Assembly (NCBI GenBank): GCA_027620015.1 | Contig: JAQCGH010000004.1 | Location: 1-64,000, forward strand | Direction: 5' to 3' | Length of the DNA: 64,000 nucleotides | From: Cyanobacteriota bacterium | Lineage (GTDB): Bacteria; Cyanobacteriota; Cyanobacteriia; PCC-6307; Cyanobiaceae | Part shown: positions 26,992 to 36,933 of the stretch, one piece after another | How positions within the stretch are numbered: the first letter of the stretch is position 1 | How the letters are laid out: each line of letters opens with the position of its first letter | Translations under genes and position numbers: made by a program | Notes under the pieces: generated by a model | What the model was told of the DNA's origin: nothing | The model's input: the letters and a program-made list of their open reading frames with translations, nothing else | Database searches by the model: none

Positions 26992-29900
26992 ATGCCCCTC
27001 ACCTCCCTGGTGCGCCAGCTGCAGCAGGTGCCCCTCACCGGGGAGGTTTTGCTCCGTCTGCAGCGGGCCGACCGCCTGCGGCTTAGTGGAGCGGGGCGCA
27101 ATGCCCGGGCCCTCGTGAGCAGCGCCCTCGCCGGAGCAGCCGCGGCACCCTTACTGGTGCTGGTTCCAACCCTTGAAGAAGCTGGCCGCTGGGCGGCACT
27201 GCTAGAGCTGATGGGTTGGAAAAGCTGCCAGCTCTACCCCACCAGCGAAGGTAGCCCCTACGAACCATTTGACCCCACCAGCGAAATCACCTGGGGCCAA
27301 TTGCAGGTACTCAGCGAACTACTAGATGCCCCCCGCCGCCTGGCAATCGTAGCTACGGAAAGGGCCCTGCAGCCCCACCTGCCGCCTCCCGAAACCTTGC
27401 AGGCGCAGTGCCTCAGCCTTCGCAAGGGCGACACGATCGATCTTGAACAGCTTGCAACCAGGCTCAGCCGGCTGGGCTACGAACGGGTGCCCACCATTGA
27501 GCAGGAGGGCAGCTGGAGCCGGCGCGGCGACATCGTTGATGTATTTCCAGTGAGTGCGGAGCTGCCCGTGAGGTTGGAGCTGTTTGGCGAAGAGCTAGAG
27601 AAACTGCGGGAATTCGATCCCGCCTCCCAGCGCTCGCTAGACGCCATTGAGGTGGTGCGGCTCACACCCACCGGCTACGGACCCCTAATCGCCGATGCCT
27701 TGCGCGAGTCGATGCCAAACGGTCTAGAGCGCCTACTCAGCCCTGAGGCCCTCGAGCAGCTACTCGAAGGTGGCACCCCGGAGGGAATGCGGCGGCTGAT
27801 GGGCCTGGCCTGGCAGCAGCCTGCATGCCTACTGGATTATTTGCCTCCCAACACCTTGATCGCCATCGATGAGCGGCGCCACTGCCTATCCCATGGAAAG
27901 CAGTGGTTTGAGCATGCCTGCGACCACTACGCCGACGTGGTGCAGGAGCTGGAACTAGAAGCCAGCGCGGCGCCAACGATCCTGCCGCCGCTCCTGCATC
28001 GTCCCGCGGCAGACGCCCTGGAGCAGGCGGAGGTGTTTGCCGGTTTCGATCTGGCCGAGCTGCACGAAACAGACCAGCACCCCAACAGCTTTGACCTGTC
28101 CTCTCGCTCAGTGCCTGCCTACCCCAATGCCTTCGGCAAGCTGGCCGGGCTGGTAAAGGGCTTTGTGGCCGAGAAAGCCACTGTCTGGCTGCTCTCGGCC
28201 CAACCCAGCAGGGCGGTGGCGCTGCTGGAGGAACACGAATGCATCACACGCTTCGTGCCCAATCCCACAGACTTTCCGGCCATCGACCGACTGGTGGAGC
28301 AGGCCACTCCAGTGGCTCTTAAAACCAAGGGCACTGCCGAGCTGGAGGGGCTACAGCTACCAGCCTGGCGGCTGGTGCTGATTACCGACCGGGAGTTCTT
28401 TGGTCAGCACGCCCTGGCTGCCAGCGGCTACGTGCGCCGTCGCCGTAAGGCTGCTAGCCGCACCGTGGATCCGGGCAAGATGCAGCCGGGCGATTTCGTG
28501 GTGCATCGCAATCACGGTGTCGGCAAGTTTCTGAAGCTGGAAAAATTGGCGATCGGCGGCGAATCCCGCGACTACCTTGTGGTGCAATACGCCGACGGCT
28601 TGCTTCGGGTTGCCGCCGACCAGCTTGGCAGCCTCGGCCGGTACCGGGCCAGCACCGATGCGCCTCCAGAACTAAATCGCATGGGCGGCACGGCCTGGGC
28701 TAACGCCAAGGTGCGCGCCAAAAAAGCCTTGCGGAAGGTGGCGATGGATCTGGTCAAGCTCTACGCCGAACGCAACCAAGCAGCTGGATTCGCTTTCCCC
28801 GCCGACGGCCCCTGGCAGCACGAGCTCGAAGATTCCTTTCCTTACGAACCCACCCCCGACCAGGTAAAAGCAATCGCCGATGTCAAGCGGGATATGGAGC
28901 AACCCCAGCCGATGGACCGGCTGGTGTGCGGCGACGTGGGCTTCGGCAAAACGGAGGTGGCGATCCGGGCAATCTTCAAGGCGGTCACGGCTGGCAAACA
29001 GGTGGCGATGCTGGCCCCCACCACGGTGCTGGCGCAGCAGCACTGGCGCTCCCTTTCGGAACGCTTTGCGCCCTACCCGATGAAGGTAAGCCTGCTAAAC
29101 CGCTTCCGCACCACTGCCGAACGCAAAACAATCCTGGAAGGATTGGGCGAAGGCACCGTGGATGTGGTGGTGGGCACCCACCAGCTGCTCTCCAAAAGCA
29201 CCGGTTTTAAGCAGCTGGGTCTGTTGGTGGTCGATGAGGAGCAGCGCTTTGGTGTCAACCAGAAAGAAAAAATCAAGGCGCTGAGGAAAGACGTAGACGT
29301 GCTCACCCTCTCCGCCACACCGATCCCTCGCACTCTGTATATGAGCCTTTCCGGCGTGCGGGAGATGAGCCTTATCACCACACCACCGCCGCTGCGAAGG
29401 CCGATCAAGACCCACCTGGCCGCCCTCGATGAAGAGACGGTGCGCAGCGCCATCCGTCAGGAGCTCGACCGCGGCGGCCAGATTTTTTACGTGGTGCCGA
29501 GGGTGGACGGTATCGAAGATGTAGCTTCTGGCCTGCGGCTAATGATCCCAGGCTTGCGGCTGCTTGTGGCCCATGGTCAGATGGCAGAAGGCGAGCTGGA
29601 GAGCGCCATGGTGGCCTTCAACGCCGGCGAATCGGACCTAATGCTCTGTACCACGATCGTGGAGAGCGGCCTCGACATCCCCCGTGTGAACACGATCCTG
29701 ATCGAGGACGCCCACAAGTTCGGGCTGGCGCAGCTTTATCAGCTGCGGGGCCGGGTGGGTCGAAGCGGTATCCAGGCCCATGCCTGGCTGTTTTATCCAG
29801 GCAATGCCTCCCTCAGCGAAGCGGCACGGCAGCGGCTGCGAGCGATTCAGGAATTCGCCCAGCTGGGATCTGGCTATCAGCTAGCAATGCGCGATATGGA

Positions 29901-30564
29901 GATCCGTGGCGTCGGCAACCTGCTTGGAGTGGAGCAGAGCGGCCAGATGGAAACCATCGGCTTCGACCTTTATATGGAGATGCTGCAGGAGTCGCTGGCT
30001 GAAATCCAGGGCCAAGACATCCCAGTGGTGGAAGACACCCAGATCGACCTGCCTGTGACAGCCTTCATCCCAGGCGATTGGATCACGGAAAACGATGAGA
30101 AGATCGCCGCCTACCGGGCTGCAGCAGAGTGCAGCAGCAAGGAGGAGTTGCTGGAACTCGCCACCGGCTGGGTAGATCGCTATGGGGCCATTCCTGCGCC
30201 GGTGATCTCTCTGTTGCAACTGATGGAGCTGAAGCTGGTGGCCAAGCGGTGTGGCTTCTCGCGCATCAAGCCGGAAAAGCCAAACATCGCTATGGAAACC
30301 CCCATGGAGGAGCCTGCCTTCCGCCTACTGCGCCAGGGGCTGCCCCAGCACCTACATAGTCGCCTGGTGTTTCAGCCCGGACCGGGTGCCACAGCCAAGG
30401 TGCTGGCCCGGGGCCTGGGAGTGCTGCCTGCAGAGAAGCAGCTCGAGGAGCTGATGGGCTGGCTGAACCTAATGGCGGAGCAAATTCCGGGTGCCGATGG
30501 CCTCACCGAGGCGCAGCGCCGTGAGCAGCTCAAGGCCCGCAATGAGGAGGTACTGGCTGTGTAG
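26992..30564 (+). CDS. mfd: Transcription-repair coupling factor Mfd
   Basis: An 1190-residue SF2 translocase that displaces stalled RNA polymerase and recruits UvrA. The N-terminal UvrB-like domains (YPTSEGSPYEPFDPTSE, GSWSRRGDIVDVFP) are followed by the RNA-polymerase-interacting domain (PGDFVVHRNHGVGKF). Then come the RecG-like motor with Walker A GDVGFGKTEVA near residue 648, the DEEQ box VVDEEQRFGV, SATPIPRTLYMSL, and the TRG motif region, and a C-terminal autoinhibitory domain. Length and order are canonical. Confidence 0.97.
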   Translation: MPLTSLVRQLQQVPLTGEVLLRLQRADRLRLSGAGRNARALVSSALAGAAAAPLLVLVPTLEEAGRWAALLELMGWKSCQLYPTSEGSPYEPFDPTSEITWGQLQVLSELLDAPRRLAIVATERALQPHLPPPETLQAQCLSLRKGDTIDLEQLATRLSRLGYERVPTIEQEGSWSRRGDIVDVFPVSAELPVRLELFGEELEKLREFDPASQRSLDAIEVVRLTPTGYGPLIADALRESMPNGLERLLSPEALEQLLEGGTPEGMRRLMGLAWQQPACLLDYLPPNTLIAIDERRHCLSHGKQWFEHACDHYADVVQELELEASAAPTILPPLLHRPAADALEQAEVFAGFDLAELHETDQHPNSFDLSSRSVPAYPNAFGKLAGLVKGFVAEKATVWLLSAQPSRAVALLEEHECITRFVPNPTDFPAIDRLVEQATPVALKTKGTAELEGLQLPAWRLVLITDREFFGQHALAASGYVRRRRKAASRTVDPGKMQPGDFVVHRNHGVGKFLKLEKLAIGGESRDYLVVQYADGLLRVAADQLGSLGRYRASTDAPPELNRMGGTAWANAKVRAKKALRKVAMDLVKLYAERNQAAGFAFPADGPWQHELEDSFPYEPTPDQVKAIADVKRDMEQPQPMDRLVCGDVGFGKTEVAIRAIFKAVTAGKQVAMLAPTTVLAQQHWRSLSERFAPYPMKVSLLNRFRTTAERKTILEGLGEGTVDVVVGTHQLLSKSTGFKQLGLLVVDEEQRFGVNQKEKIKALRKDVDVLTLSATPIPRTLYMSLSGVREMSLITTPPPLRRPIKTHLAALDEETVRSAIRQELDRGGQIFYVVPRVDGIEDVASGLRLMIPGLRLLVAHGQMAEGELESAMVAFNAGESDLMLCTTIVESGLDIPRVNTILIEDAHKFGLAQLYQLRGRVGRSGIQAHAWLFYPGNASLSEAARQRLRAIQEFAQLGSGYQLAMRDMEIRGVGNLLGVEQSGQMETIGFDLYMEMLQESLAEIQGQDIPVVEDTQIDLPVTAFIPGDWITENDEKIAAYRAAAECSSKEELLELATGWVDRYGAIPAPVISLLQLMELKLVAKRCGFSRIKPEKPNIAMETPMEEPAFRLLRQGLPQHLHSRLVFQPGPGATAKVLARGLGVLPAEKQLEELMGWLNLMAEQIPGADGLTEAQRREQLKARNEEVLAV

Positions 30565-30664
30565 GGGCCGCAAGCCAGCCAAACTTTGGCCCAAAGCCCA
30601 CCTTGATCAAGCAAGCTTCCGCAAAATTACGTTACATTGGTGAGAAGTTGTGTAACGGGTGTCC

Positions 30665-30838
30665 ATGGGTGAGGTAATTGGTACGAGTTCGGCCTTAGGA
30701 ACCGGGTTCAGCATCATTTCTGGAGTAGTGAGCCTCTTAGCTATTGGCATGTACGCCCTGCTTCAACCAGGTTCTGAAAACAACAACGATGACGACGATT
30801 CAGGTCCCGGCGGTGGATTGATGCAGCCGGCTGGCTGA
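30665..30838 (+). CDS. Small acidic-tailed membrane protein
   Basis: A 57-residue ORF too short for the track. It starts MGEVIGTSSALGTGFSIISG, has one membrane helix (SLLAIGMYALL), and ends in an acidic, glycine-rich tail (ENNNDDDDSGPGGG). The ATG has a plausible upstream region, and codon use differs from the shadow frames. I do not recognise a family. The single helix plus charged tail is a common layout for small thylakoid or plasma-membrane proteins. A GTTACA...TGTAAC inverted repeat lies just upstream. Confidence 0.6.
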   Translation: MGEVIGTSSALGTGFSIISGVVSLLAIGMYALLQPGSENNNDDDDSGPGGGLMQPAG

Positions 30839-30873
30839 TTTAGCTAGTTAGGCGCTCTGAAATTCACTACAAA

Positions 30874-31086
30874 TTAAGGGTTGTCTGAGCCTTCAGCAGC
30901 TCGTAATTCCGCTTTATAGCCTGCTGGCACCACAACTAAAAAAAGTAGCCACCAAGCCAGCACTCCTATGACGGCAGGCGCGGTGATCCACCAACGTTCA
31001 AGCAGCAGCCAACTCCCTGCCATTACAACGGCGCCGGTGAGCAAGATGCTCCAAGGCTGGCACCACCACGGTTTGATCTCCCACAT
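30874..31086 (-). CDS. Small membrane protein, DUF6737-like
   Basis: I start this at ATG 31086 (MWEIKPWWCQPWSILLTG), giving 70 residues. The longer track ORF begins at 31131. The opening Trp-rich motif KPWWCQPWSI is distinctive and matches a cyanobacterial/plastid family I know as DUF6737. Two membrane helices follow (ILLTGAVVMAGSWLLL and a second with AWWLLFLVVVP). Function is unknown. It converges with the small acidic-tailed gene, 35 bp apart. Confidence 0.7.
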   Translation of the reverse strand: MWEIKPWWCQPWSILLTGAVVMAGSWLLLERWWITAPAVIGVLAWWLLFLVVVPAGYKAELRAAEGSDNP

Positions 31087-31280
31087 AGAAGCAGGGTGGA
31101 CTATTTGGGATTGGGGCTGAACAAGCGGCACTACCAGCTAATTTTCTACCGATAGAGCCATCTTCGCCGCTTGCAGTCCAGTTAAGGCAGATGGGTAGCT
31201 AATGCTGAAATGTAAGAAGAAATTGTCCTGTGCTGGCAGTCAGAATTGGCAATCTGCCTGGACCGCAGTCGCTAAGGGGG

Positions 31281-32627
31281 TTATGGCTTGATTGAGCCCT
31301 GCGATGGCAGAGCAGCAGGCAAATTTGCGCTGCTTGGGATGTAGGCCTTCTCCACACCGTTAGAGCTGCGCAGGCGCTTCACCAACGTGGTTTCAGCCAC
31401 CCGATACTGGCTGTCTTTCTTGGTGCCGAGATCCTCAAGCTTGAGGCGCTGGGCCTCGAGCTCAGTCATCTTTGCCGTCACATCAGGGTTGATACCGTGC
31501 TTGTGGATGTCCCGGCCACTAGGGGTGAGGTATTTCGCGATGGTTACGGTCATGCCGGAGCCATCGGACAGTCCCCTCACCGACTGCACCAAGCCTTTAC
31601 CAAAGGTTTTCTGGCCCACCAGAACCGCCCGGTTGTTGTCTTGCAGGGCGCCGGAGAGAATTTCACTGGCGCTGGCCGAGCCTTCATTCACCAGCACCAC
31701 CATGGGCTTTGTCGTGAGGGCGCGACCATTGGCACGCTTTACATCCTTGATGCCGTCACGAGCTTTGGTGGACACGATCGTGCCCTCGTTGAGCCACTGG
31801 CGGGCGATCTCCACGCTTGCCATCAGCAGGCCGCCTGGGTTGCTACGTAAATCGAGCACGTAACCCTGGGCCCCTTTTTCTTCAAGATCCTTCACTGCCT
31901 GGCGCATGTCCTTGGTTGCGGTGGCATTAAATTGCTTAAGGCGGATATACCCAACCTTGACGCCATCAGAACTGGTGTTGATCTGGTGCTCGACTGCATG
32001 GAGCTCGATGCGCTCGCGAGTAAGAGATAACTCCAGGGTCTGAACTTTGCGCTTAAAAGTGAGGGTCACTTTGGTGCCAGCCTGACCACGAATCAGCTTG
32101 ACCGCATCCTCGGTGCTCATGCCCTTGGTCGACTTGCCGTCGATCGCGACAATTACATCCTTGGGCTGAACACCAGCCCGCGATGCGGGCGAACCTTCGA
32201 TAGGTGAGATCACCACCAAATTTTTTGTCTCCTTATCAAGGCTCAGCTGGATTCCCACCCCGGAGAGTTCTCCAGAGGTATCGATCTGCATCTCCTTGAA
32301 TTCCCTTGGATCGAGAAAGCGGGTGTAGGGATCATCAAGGCTGCCAAGCATGCCCCGAATCGCTTCGTAAGCCTCCTTTGGGCTGCCATAACTCTTGGCG
32401 AGCACGTCACGCCGCAGGCTGCGCCATTGCTCTGGCTTGTACTTGCCATTGATATCGAGATAGTCGCGGAAGACAATCTGCCAGGTTTGGTCGATCACCT
32501 CCTTCGGGCTATCGCTGATGCGGGAAGAGCTCCCTAAAGGAGTTACAAATTCCCTTGCCACGACCGCCGTGGCCGCACAAGCACCAATGCCGACCAGCGC
32601 AAGCAGGCTGGTGCGGGGACTGGCCAT
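31281..32627 (-). CDS. ctpA: Carboxyl-terminal processing protease (S41)
   Basis: A 448-residue secreted serine protease with an N-terminal signal/anchor helix (LLALVGIGACAATAVVA). A PDZ domain follows (GSPASRAGVQPKDVIVAIDG), then the S41 catalytic domain with nucleophile Ser in EGSASASEILSGAL and base Lys in GQKTFGKGLVQ. Cyanobacterial CtpA removes the C-terminal extension of the D1 protein of photosystem II in the lumen. Cyanobacteria have several paralogues (CtpA, B, C), so which one this is remains open. The C-terminal tail is Ser/Pro-rich. Confidence 0.9.
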   Translation of the reverse strand: MASPRTSLLALVGIGACAATAVVAREFVTPLGSSSRISDSPKEVIDQTWQIVFRDYLDINGKYKPEQWRSLRRDVLAKSYGSPKEAYEAIRGMLGSLDDPYTRFLDPREFKEMQIDTSGELSGVGIQLSLDKETKNLVVISPIEGSPASRAGVQPKDVIVAIDGKSTKGMSTEDAVKLIRGQAGTKVTLTFKRKVQTLELSLTRERIELHAVEHQINTSSDGVKVGYIRLKQFNATATKDMRQAVKDLEEKGAQGYVLDLRSNPGGLLMASVEIARQWLNEGTIVSTKARDGIKDVKRANGRALTTKPMVVLVNEGSASASEILSGALQDNNRAVLVGQKTFGKGLVQSVRGLSDGSGMTVTIAKYLTPSGRDIHKHGINPDVTAKMTELEAQRLKLEDLGTKKDSQYRVAETTLVKRLRSSNGVEKAYIPSSANLPAALPSQGSIKP

Positions 32628-32720
32628 CAGGAAAAGCCGTGGCGGCGCGGGATAGAGGCTTTCAAACTAGCGCCGAAGACTCGTATTAGCTGGGTCGGGT
32701 TACCGGAACTGAGCAGAAGG

Positions 32721-33944
32721 TCAGGGATCAATCCAGCGACCATCCTCTTTAATCAGGGCAATCAGGGCTGCCACTCCCTCGACCTCCGGCACCCGCCGGA
32801 TCTCGTCGCGACCCCTATATAGAGAGATAGTGCCGGGGGTCTTACCTACGTAGCCGTAGTCGGCGTCGGCCATTTCGCCTGGCCCATTAACAATGCAACC
32901 CATTACCGCGATATCGAGGCCCGTGAGGTGGGCTGTGGCATTGCGCACCTGATGCAGCACCTGCTCCAGGTTGAAAAGGGTACGGCCACAGCTGGGGCAA
33001 GCCACATATTCCACCATCGTCTTCCGCAGCCCCAGAGCTTGCAGGATCGAGTAGCAAACAGGGATTTCCTTCTCGGGAGCCTCAGTTAGGGACACCCGAA
33101 TCGTGTCGCCTAGACCTTCAGCCAGCAGGGGTGCAATGCCAGCCGTACTTTTAATACGACCGTAATCACCATCACCGGCCTCGGTGACGCCCAAATGCAG
33201 GGGGTATGGGAATCCCTCCGCATCCATGCTGTCGGCCATCATCCGGTACGCAGCCATCATCACCGGCGCCCGCGAGGCCTTCATTGACACCACGATGTTG
33301 TGAAAGTCAAGCCGGTCGCAGATGCGAATGAATTCCATCGCGCTCTCCACCATGCCTCGGGGAGTATCGCCGTAGCTGAACAACATCCGCTCTGCCAAGG
33401 AGCCATGGTTGACACCGATTCGCAAAGCCTTGTCTTGCTGCTTGAGCAATTGCACCAAGGGTTCAAATGTTTCGGCGATGCGCACACCAATCGCGGATAC
33501 CTCCTCAGGACTGAATTCAGTGCGATTTGGATCAGGCTTGTCGAACACAAACAAACCCGGGTTTATACGTACCTTGTCGACATGCTGGGCAACCTCCAAG
33601 GCAATCTTCATGCCGTTGTGGTGTACATCCGCCACTAGTGGCACCGGCTGATAGGTATCTTCCAACCGCTGGCGAATTTCTTTTACCGCCTTGGCGTGGG
33701 CAAGGGACGGAACCGTAAGTCGCACGATTTCGCAACCCACTTCATGCAGCCTCCGTATGCCGGCGATGGCTCCCTCAATGTCGAGGGTGTCCTCATTGAT
33801 CATCGACTGCACCGCCACCGGGTGGTCGCTGCCGATCCAGATATCTCCCACCCGCACGCTGCGGGTCTGGCGCCGGTGAATCACGGTGTCGTAGCGAGCC
33901 GGGGTGCCGGTCATAGCTGGGTTAGTCCGAGGCCGTAAAGACAA
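32721..33944 (-). CDS. ispG: 4-hydroxy-3-methylbut-2-enyl diphosphate synthase
   Basis: A 407-residue [4Fe-4S] enzyme of the MEP isoprenoid pathway (GcpE) that reduces methylerythritol cyclodiphosphate to HMBPP. The TIM-barrel half has [17 protein letters not shown] and RINPGLF. The iron-sulfur half has [13 protein letters not shown] and [13 protein letters not shown], which supply the three cysteines. In cyanobacteria electrons come from ferredoxin. The product feeds carotenoids, phytol and quinones. The enzyme is complete, and a candidate tiny ORF lies directly upstream. Confidence 0.96.
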   Translation of the reverse strand: MSLRPRTNPAMTGTPARYDTVIHRRQTRSVRVGDIWIGSDHPVAVQSMINEDTLDIEGAIAGIRRLHEVGCEIVRLTVPSLAHAKAVKEIRQRLEDTYQPVPLVADVHHNGMKIALEVAQHVDKVRINPGLFVFDKPDPNRTEFSPEEVSAIGVRIAETFEPLVQLLKQQDKALRIGVNHGSLAERMLFSYGDTPRGMVESAMEFIRICDRLDFHNIVVSMKASRAPVMMAAYRMMADSMDAEGFPYPLHLGVTEAGDGDYGRIKSTAGIAPLLAEGLGDTIRVSLTEAPEKEIPVCYSILQALGLRKTMVEYVACPSCGRTLFNLEQVLHQVRNATAHLTGLDIAVMGCIVNGPGEMADADYGYVGKTPGTISLYRGRDEIRRVPEVEGVAALIALIKEDGRWIDP

Positions 33945-34023
33945 AGCCTGTCACAAAGACCAGACAAGCGAAGAAGGTGTCAAACGCAATGAGCGGTTCA
34001 GCGCGGCGGATGAGATGGTTCAC
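33922..34023 (-). CDS. Candidate tiny membrane ORF upstream of ispG
   Basis: A 33-residue GTG-started frame that reads [20 protein letters not shown] and continues with a hydrophobic stretch ([13 protein letters not shown]). It has a basic N-terminus and one possible membrane helix. It overlaps the ispG start by about 23 bases, and the GTG start has no strong Shine-Dalgarno that I can see. It fills most of the 100-bp gap between ispG and the uracil-DNA glycosylase gene. It could be a real small protein, a leader peptide or chance. Confidence 0.25.
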   Translation of the reverse strand: MNHLIRRAEPLIAFDTFFACLVFVTGFVFTASD

Positions 34024-34044
34024 GATGGCGGCCCCTCACTGGCC

Positions 34045-34653
34045 TCAGAGGGCTAGCAAGCATCGATGTACCTCCTGAAAGTCGGCTGCCGTGAGGGTGC
34101 GGGGCGAGCCTTTGGCCTGCGAGTTGAAGCGCAGTAGATAGGAGGGATGCAGAACCGGCATCAGGTTCCGGCCATGCAAAATTTCTTCTTCGCTGGCGTG
34201 CCACTTACCCCTCAGGCTGGTGATTCCGCCCTTGATACCCAGCACTCCCTCCAACGCCGTAGCCCCCAGCAGCAGGATCACGGCCGGATTCACTAATGCG
34301 ATCTGCCGCTCGAGCCAGGGACGGCAGGCAGCCAGCTCCATGGGCTTCGGCTTGCGGTTGCCGGTGGGACGGCACTTGACCACATTGCACACGTAGGCGT
34401 CTTGATTGCTATCAATGCCAGCGACAGCCAGTAGCTGATCGAGCAGCTGGCCCGAGCGACCCACAAAAGGCAATCCAACACTGTCTTCCTGAGCGCCGGG
34501 TCCCTCACCAATAAGCATCAGCCGGGCGGTGGGATTTCCCCGACTTACCACGACCTGCTGCCTCTCCGCAGCTAAACCACAGCGGCGACAGGCGGCGCAA
34601 TCGAGCAGCAACTGCCTCAAGGAATCGGGCGCTGCAGGGGTAGATGTCGTCAC
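34045..34653 (-). CDS. Uracil-DNA glycosylase, family 4 type
   Basis: A 202-residue iron-sulfur uracil-DNA glycosylase. Paired cysteines at the start (CAACRRCGL) and in the middle (VCNVVKCRPTGNRKP) and ACRPWL are the [4Fe-4S] ligands. The active-site motif is GEGPGAQEDSVGLPFVGRSG, and the second motif appears late as VLHPSYLLR. The enzyme removes uracil arising from cytosine deamination. The start overlaps the longest frame of the aminotransferase gene by 10 bp, but I place the latter start downstream, so the two are divergent. Confidence 0.9.
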   Translation of the reverse strand: MTTSTPAAPDSLRQLLLDCAACRRCGLAAERQQVVVSRGNPTARLMLIGEGPGAQEDSVGLPFVGRSGQLLDQLLAVAGIDSNQDAYVCNVVKCRPTGNRKPKPMELAACRPWLERQIALVNPAVILLLGATALEGVLGIKGGITSLRGKWHASEEEILHGRNLMPVLHPSYLLRFNSQAKGSPRTLTAADFQEVHRCLLAL

Positions 34654-34760
34654 GGCAAAACCATCAACGTGTAACTAGCTGGCAATTTCGTGCCCCCTTG
34701 AACCGTATGCGGCAAATCCGTAAGGCAGGATGCCAGCCAGTGCTGATGCCGCGTGTCCTG

Positions 34761-35966
34761 ATGCCGGACAAAGGGATAACCGCCGCGCCAACCACGAGTC
34801 TGGCCCTCTCTGCTCGGGCCCGGGCCCTACAGCCATCCCTCACCCTGGCCATTGCCGCCCGCGCCAAGGCCATCAAGGCCGATGGTCAGGACATCTGCAG
34901 CCTCAGCGCAGGCGAGCCTGATTTCGACACCCCAGCCTTCATCCGCCAAGCAGCGACGGCAGCTTTAGAGGCAGGCCACACCCGCTACGGCCCAGCTGCC
35001 GGGGAGCCGGCCCTGCGCGATGCGATAGCCGCCAAGCTCAGCACTGAAAACGGCATCCCCACCACCGCCCAACAGGTGTTGGTCACCAACGGCGGCAAAC
35101 AAGCGCTTTACAACCTATTTCAGGTGCTGCTCGAGCCAGGAGACGAGCTGCTGCTGCCTTCGCCCTATTGGCTCAGCTACCCAGAGATTGCCAAGCTCGC
35201 CGGCGCCTCGGTAACCATGCTGCCCAGCTCAGCGACCCAGGGCTTCCGCCTTGATCTGGCCCAACTAGAGAGAGCCATAACTCCAACCAGCAAATTGCTT
35301 GTGCTCAACAGCCCTGGCAATCCCACCGGCATGGTGCTGAGCCGGCCGGAGCTGGAGGAGATTGCCGCCGTGCTGCGCCGCCATCCCCAGGTGGCCGTGG
35401 TGTGCGATGAGATCTATGAATTCCTGCTGGCCCCAGGCCATTCCCACCACAGCTTTGCCGCCGTGGCTCCAGACCTGGCCAATCGCGTCTTCACGGTGAA
35501 TGGCTTCGCTAAGGGCTGGGCCATGACCGGCTGGCGCATTGGCTGGCTGACTGGCCCCCAGCCGGTGATAGCCGCCGCCAGTGCTCTGCAGAGCCAGAGC
35601 ACTAGCAACGTTTGCAGTTTTGCCCAGTTCGGGGCCCTGGCTGCGATCGAAGCGCCCCGCGACTGTGTGCACACCATGGCGGCTGAGTTCAGTAGGCGCC
35701 GCGGCCTACTCAGTGCGGGGCTGATGGCCATCGAAGGATTGAAACTGATGCCGCCGGAGGGAGCGTTCTATGCCTTCCCAGATGTGAGTCATTTCGGCCT
35801 CGATTCAATGACCCTCTGCAACCGGCTGCTTGACGAAGTGGGTCTGGCGGTGGTGCCAGGTGTTGCCTTCGGCGACGACCGCTGCATTCGGCTTTCCTGC
35901 GCTGTTAGCCCTGCCACCATTGAGGACGGTTTGGATCGACTGCAGCGATTCCTTGCTGCTATTTGA
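34761..35966 (+). CDS. aspC: Aspartate aminotransferase (class I)
   Basis: I start this at ATG 34761 (MPDKGITAAP, about 401 residues). The track start at 34644 adds an unlikely basic leader. It is a PLP-dependent class I/II aminotransferase with SAGEPDFDTP, ARYGP-type TRYGPAAGEPALR, the NSPGNPTG motif, CDEIYE, and the PLP lysine in VNGFAKGWAMTGWRIGW. This subgroup (1A/1b) often accepts both aspartate and prephenate, so a bifunctional role in arogenate synthesis is possible. phnD starts 16 bp after its stop. Confidence 0.9.
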   Translation: MPDKGITAAPTTSLALSARARALQPSLTLAIAARAKAIKADGQDICSLSAGEPDFDTPAFIRQAATAALEAGHTRYGPAAGEPALRDAIAAKLSTENGIPTTAQQVLVTNGGKQALYNLFQVLLEPGDELLLPSPYWLSYPEIAKLAGASVTMLPSSATQGFRLDLAQLERAITPTSKLLVLNSPGNPTGMVLSRPELEEIAAVLRRHPQVAVVCDEIYEFLLAPGHSHHSFAAVAPDLANRVFTVNGFAKGWAMTGWRIGWLTGPQPVIAAASALQSQSTSNVCSFAQFGALAAIEAPRDCVHTMAAEFSRRRGLLSAGLMAIEGLKLMPPEGAFYAFPDVSHFGLDSMTLCNRLLDEVGLAVVPGVAFGDDRCIRLSCAVSPATIEDGLDRLQRFLAAI

Positions 35967-35981
35967 TTCTTTTGCGTTGCC

Positions 35982-36872
35982 ATGCCAACCCGACAACGCT
36001 GGACCGCCGCAATAGCGGGGTTTTGCATAACCCTGCTGCCTGCTGCCAAAGCCGAGCCGGTGCTGCGTATCGGCGCCATCCCCGACCAAAACCCCGAAAA
36101 GCTAAATCGCCTTTATGGCCTGGTGGCCGATGAGCTCAACCAGCAACTGGGGGTAAAGGTCGTGTACGTGCCTGCGACCGATTACACAGCTGCTGTTAGC
36201 GCTTTCCGCACCGGCAGCCTGGATCTGGTGTGGTTTGGCGGTCTCACGGGTGTGCAAGCCAGCCTGCAGAAACCAGGTGCTCAAATGCTTGCCCAGAGAG
36301 ATATCGATGCGCAGTTTTACAGCGTGTTTATCGCCAATTCCCGCAGCGGCCTCAAGCCGATCCATACCCAGAAAGGGCTGATCGCTCTCAAGGGCAAGCG
36401 CTTCACCTTCGGCTCGGAAAGCTCCACCTCCGGCCGGCTGATGCCCCAATACTTTCTCGCTCAGGCTGGCATCAAGTTGGCTGATTTCGCCGGCGGAGCT
36501 CCTGGCTTCAGTGGCAGCCACGACGCCACCATCGCCCTGGTGCAGAGCGGCACCTACGACGCCGGAGCCGTCAACGAGCAGGTATGGAAAAGCAGCCTGC
36601 GCAGCGGCAAGGCCAACCGCAGCAAGGTGGTACAGATCTGGCGCACCCCCAGCTACCCCGACTACCTCTGGTTGGGCCAGCCCAACCTCGATAAGCGCTT
36701 CGGCAAGGGCTTCAGCGCCAAGCTGCGCCAATCGATCATCAGCTGGCGATCCACAGATCCAGAGCAAAAGCAGATCTTGAACCTGTTTGGTGCCCAGCAA
36801 TTCACCACGGTTACGACAGGTGGATATAGGCAGATCGAGCAGGTGGGGCGGCAAATCGGCAAGATCCGCTGA
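35982..36872 (+). CDS. phnD: Phosphonate/phosphite-type ABC transporter, binding protein
   Basis: A 296-residue periplasmic binding protein of the PhnD/PtxB family. The signal peptide ends in PAAKAEP. The core has LRIGAIPDQNPEKL, DLVWFGGLTGVQA, and FTFGSESSTSGRLMPQYFL, the last being the conserved Ser/Thr loop that binds the tetrahedral oxyanion. It is the first gene of an operon with an ATPase and a permease downstream. Phosphonates, phosphite or phosphate are all possible substrates, and sequence alone does not decide. Two tiny membrane ORFs separate it from phnC. Confidence 0.88.
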   Translation: MPTRQRWTAAIAGFCITLLPAAKAEPVLRIGAIPDQNPEKLNRLYGLVADELNQQLGVKVVYVPATDYTAAVSAFRTGSLDLVWFGGLTGVQASLQKPGAQMLAQRDIDAQFYSVFIANSRSGLKPIHTQKGLIALKGKRFTFGSESSTSGRLMPQYFLAQAGIKLADFAGGAPGFSGSHDATIALVQSGTYDAGAVNEQVWKSSLRSGKANRSKVVQIWRTPSYPDYLWLGQPNLDKRFGKGFSAKLRQSIISWRSTDPEQKQILNLFGAQQFTTVTTGGYRQIEQVGRQIGKIR

Positions 36873-36933
36873 CACAGGTGGGCGTTTGGCTCCAGCAGCA
36901 TCCAGAATCAAATTTCTCCAGTGCCCTAGATCC

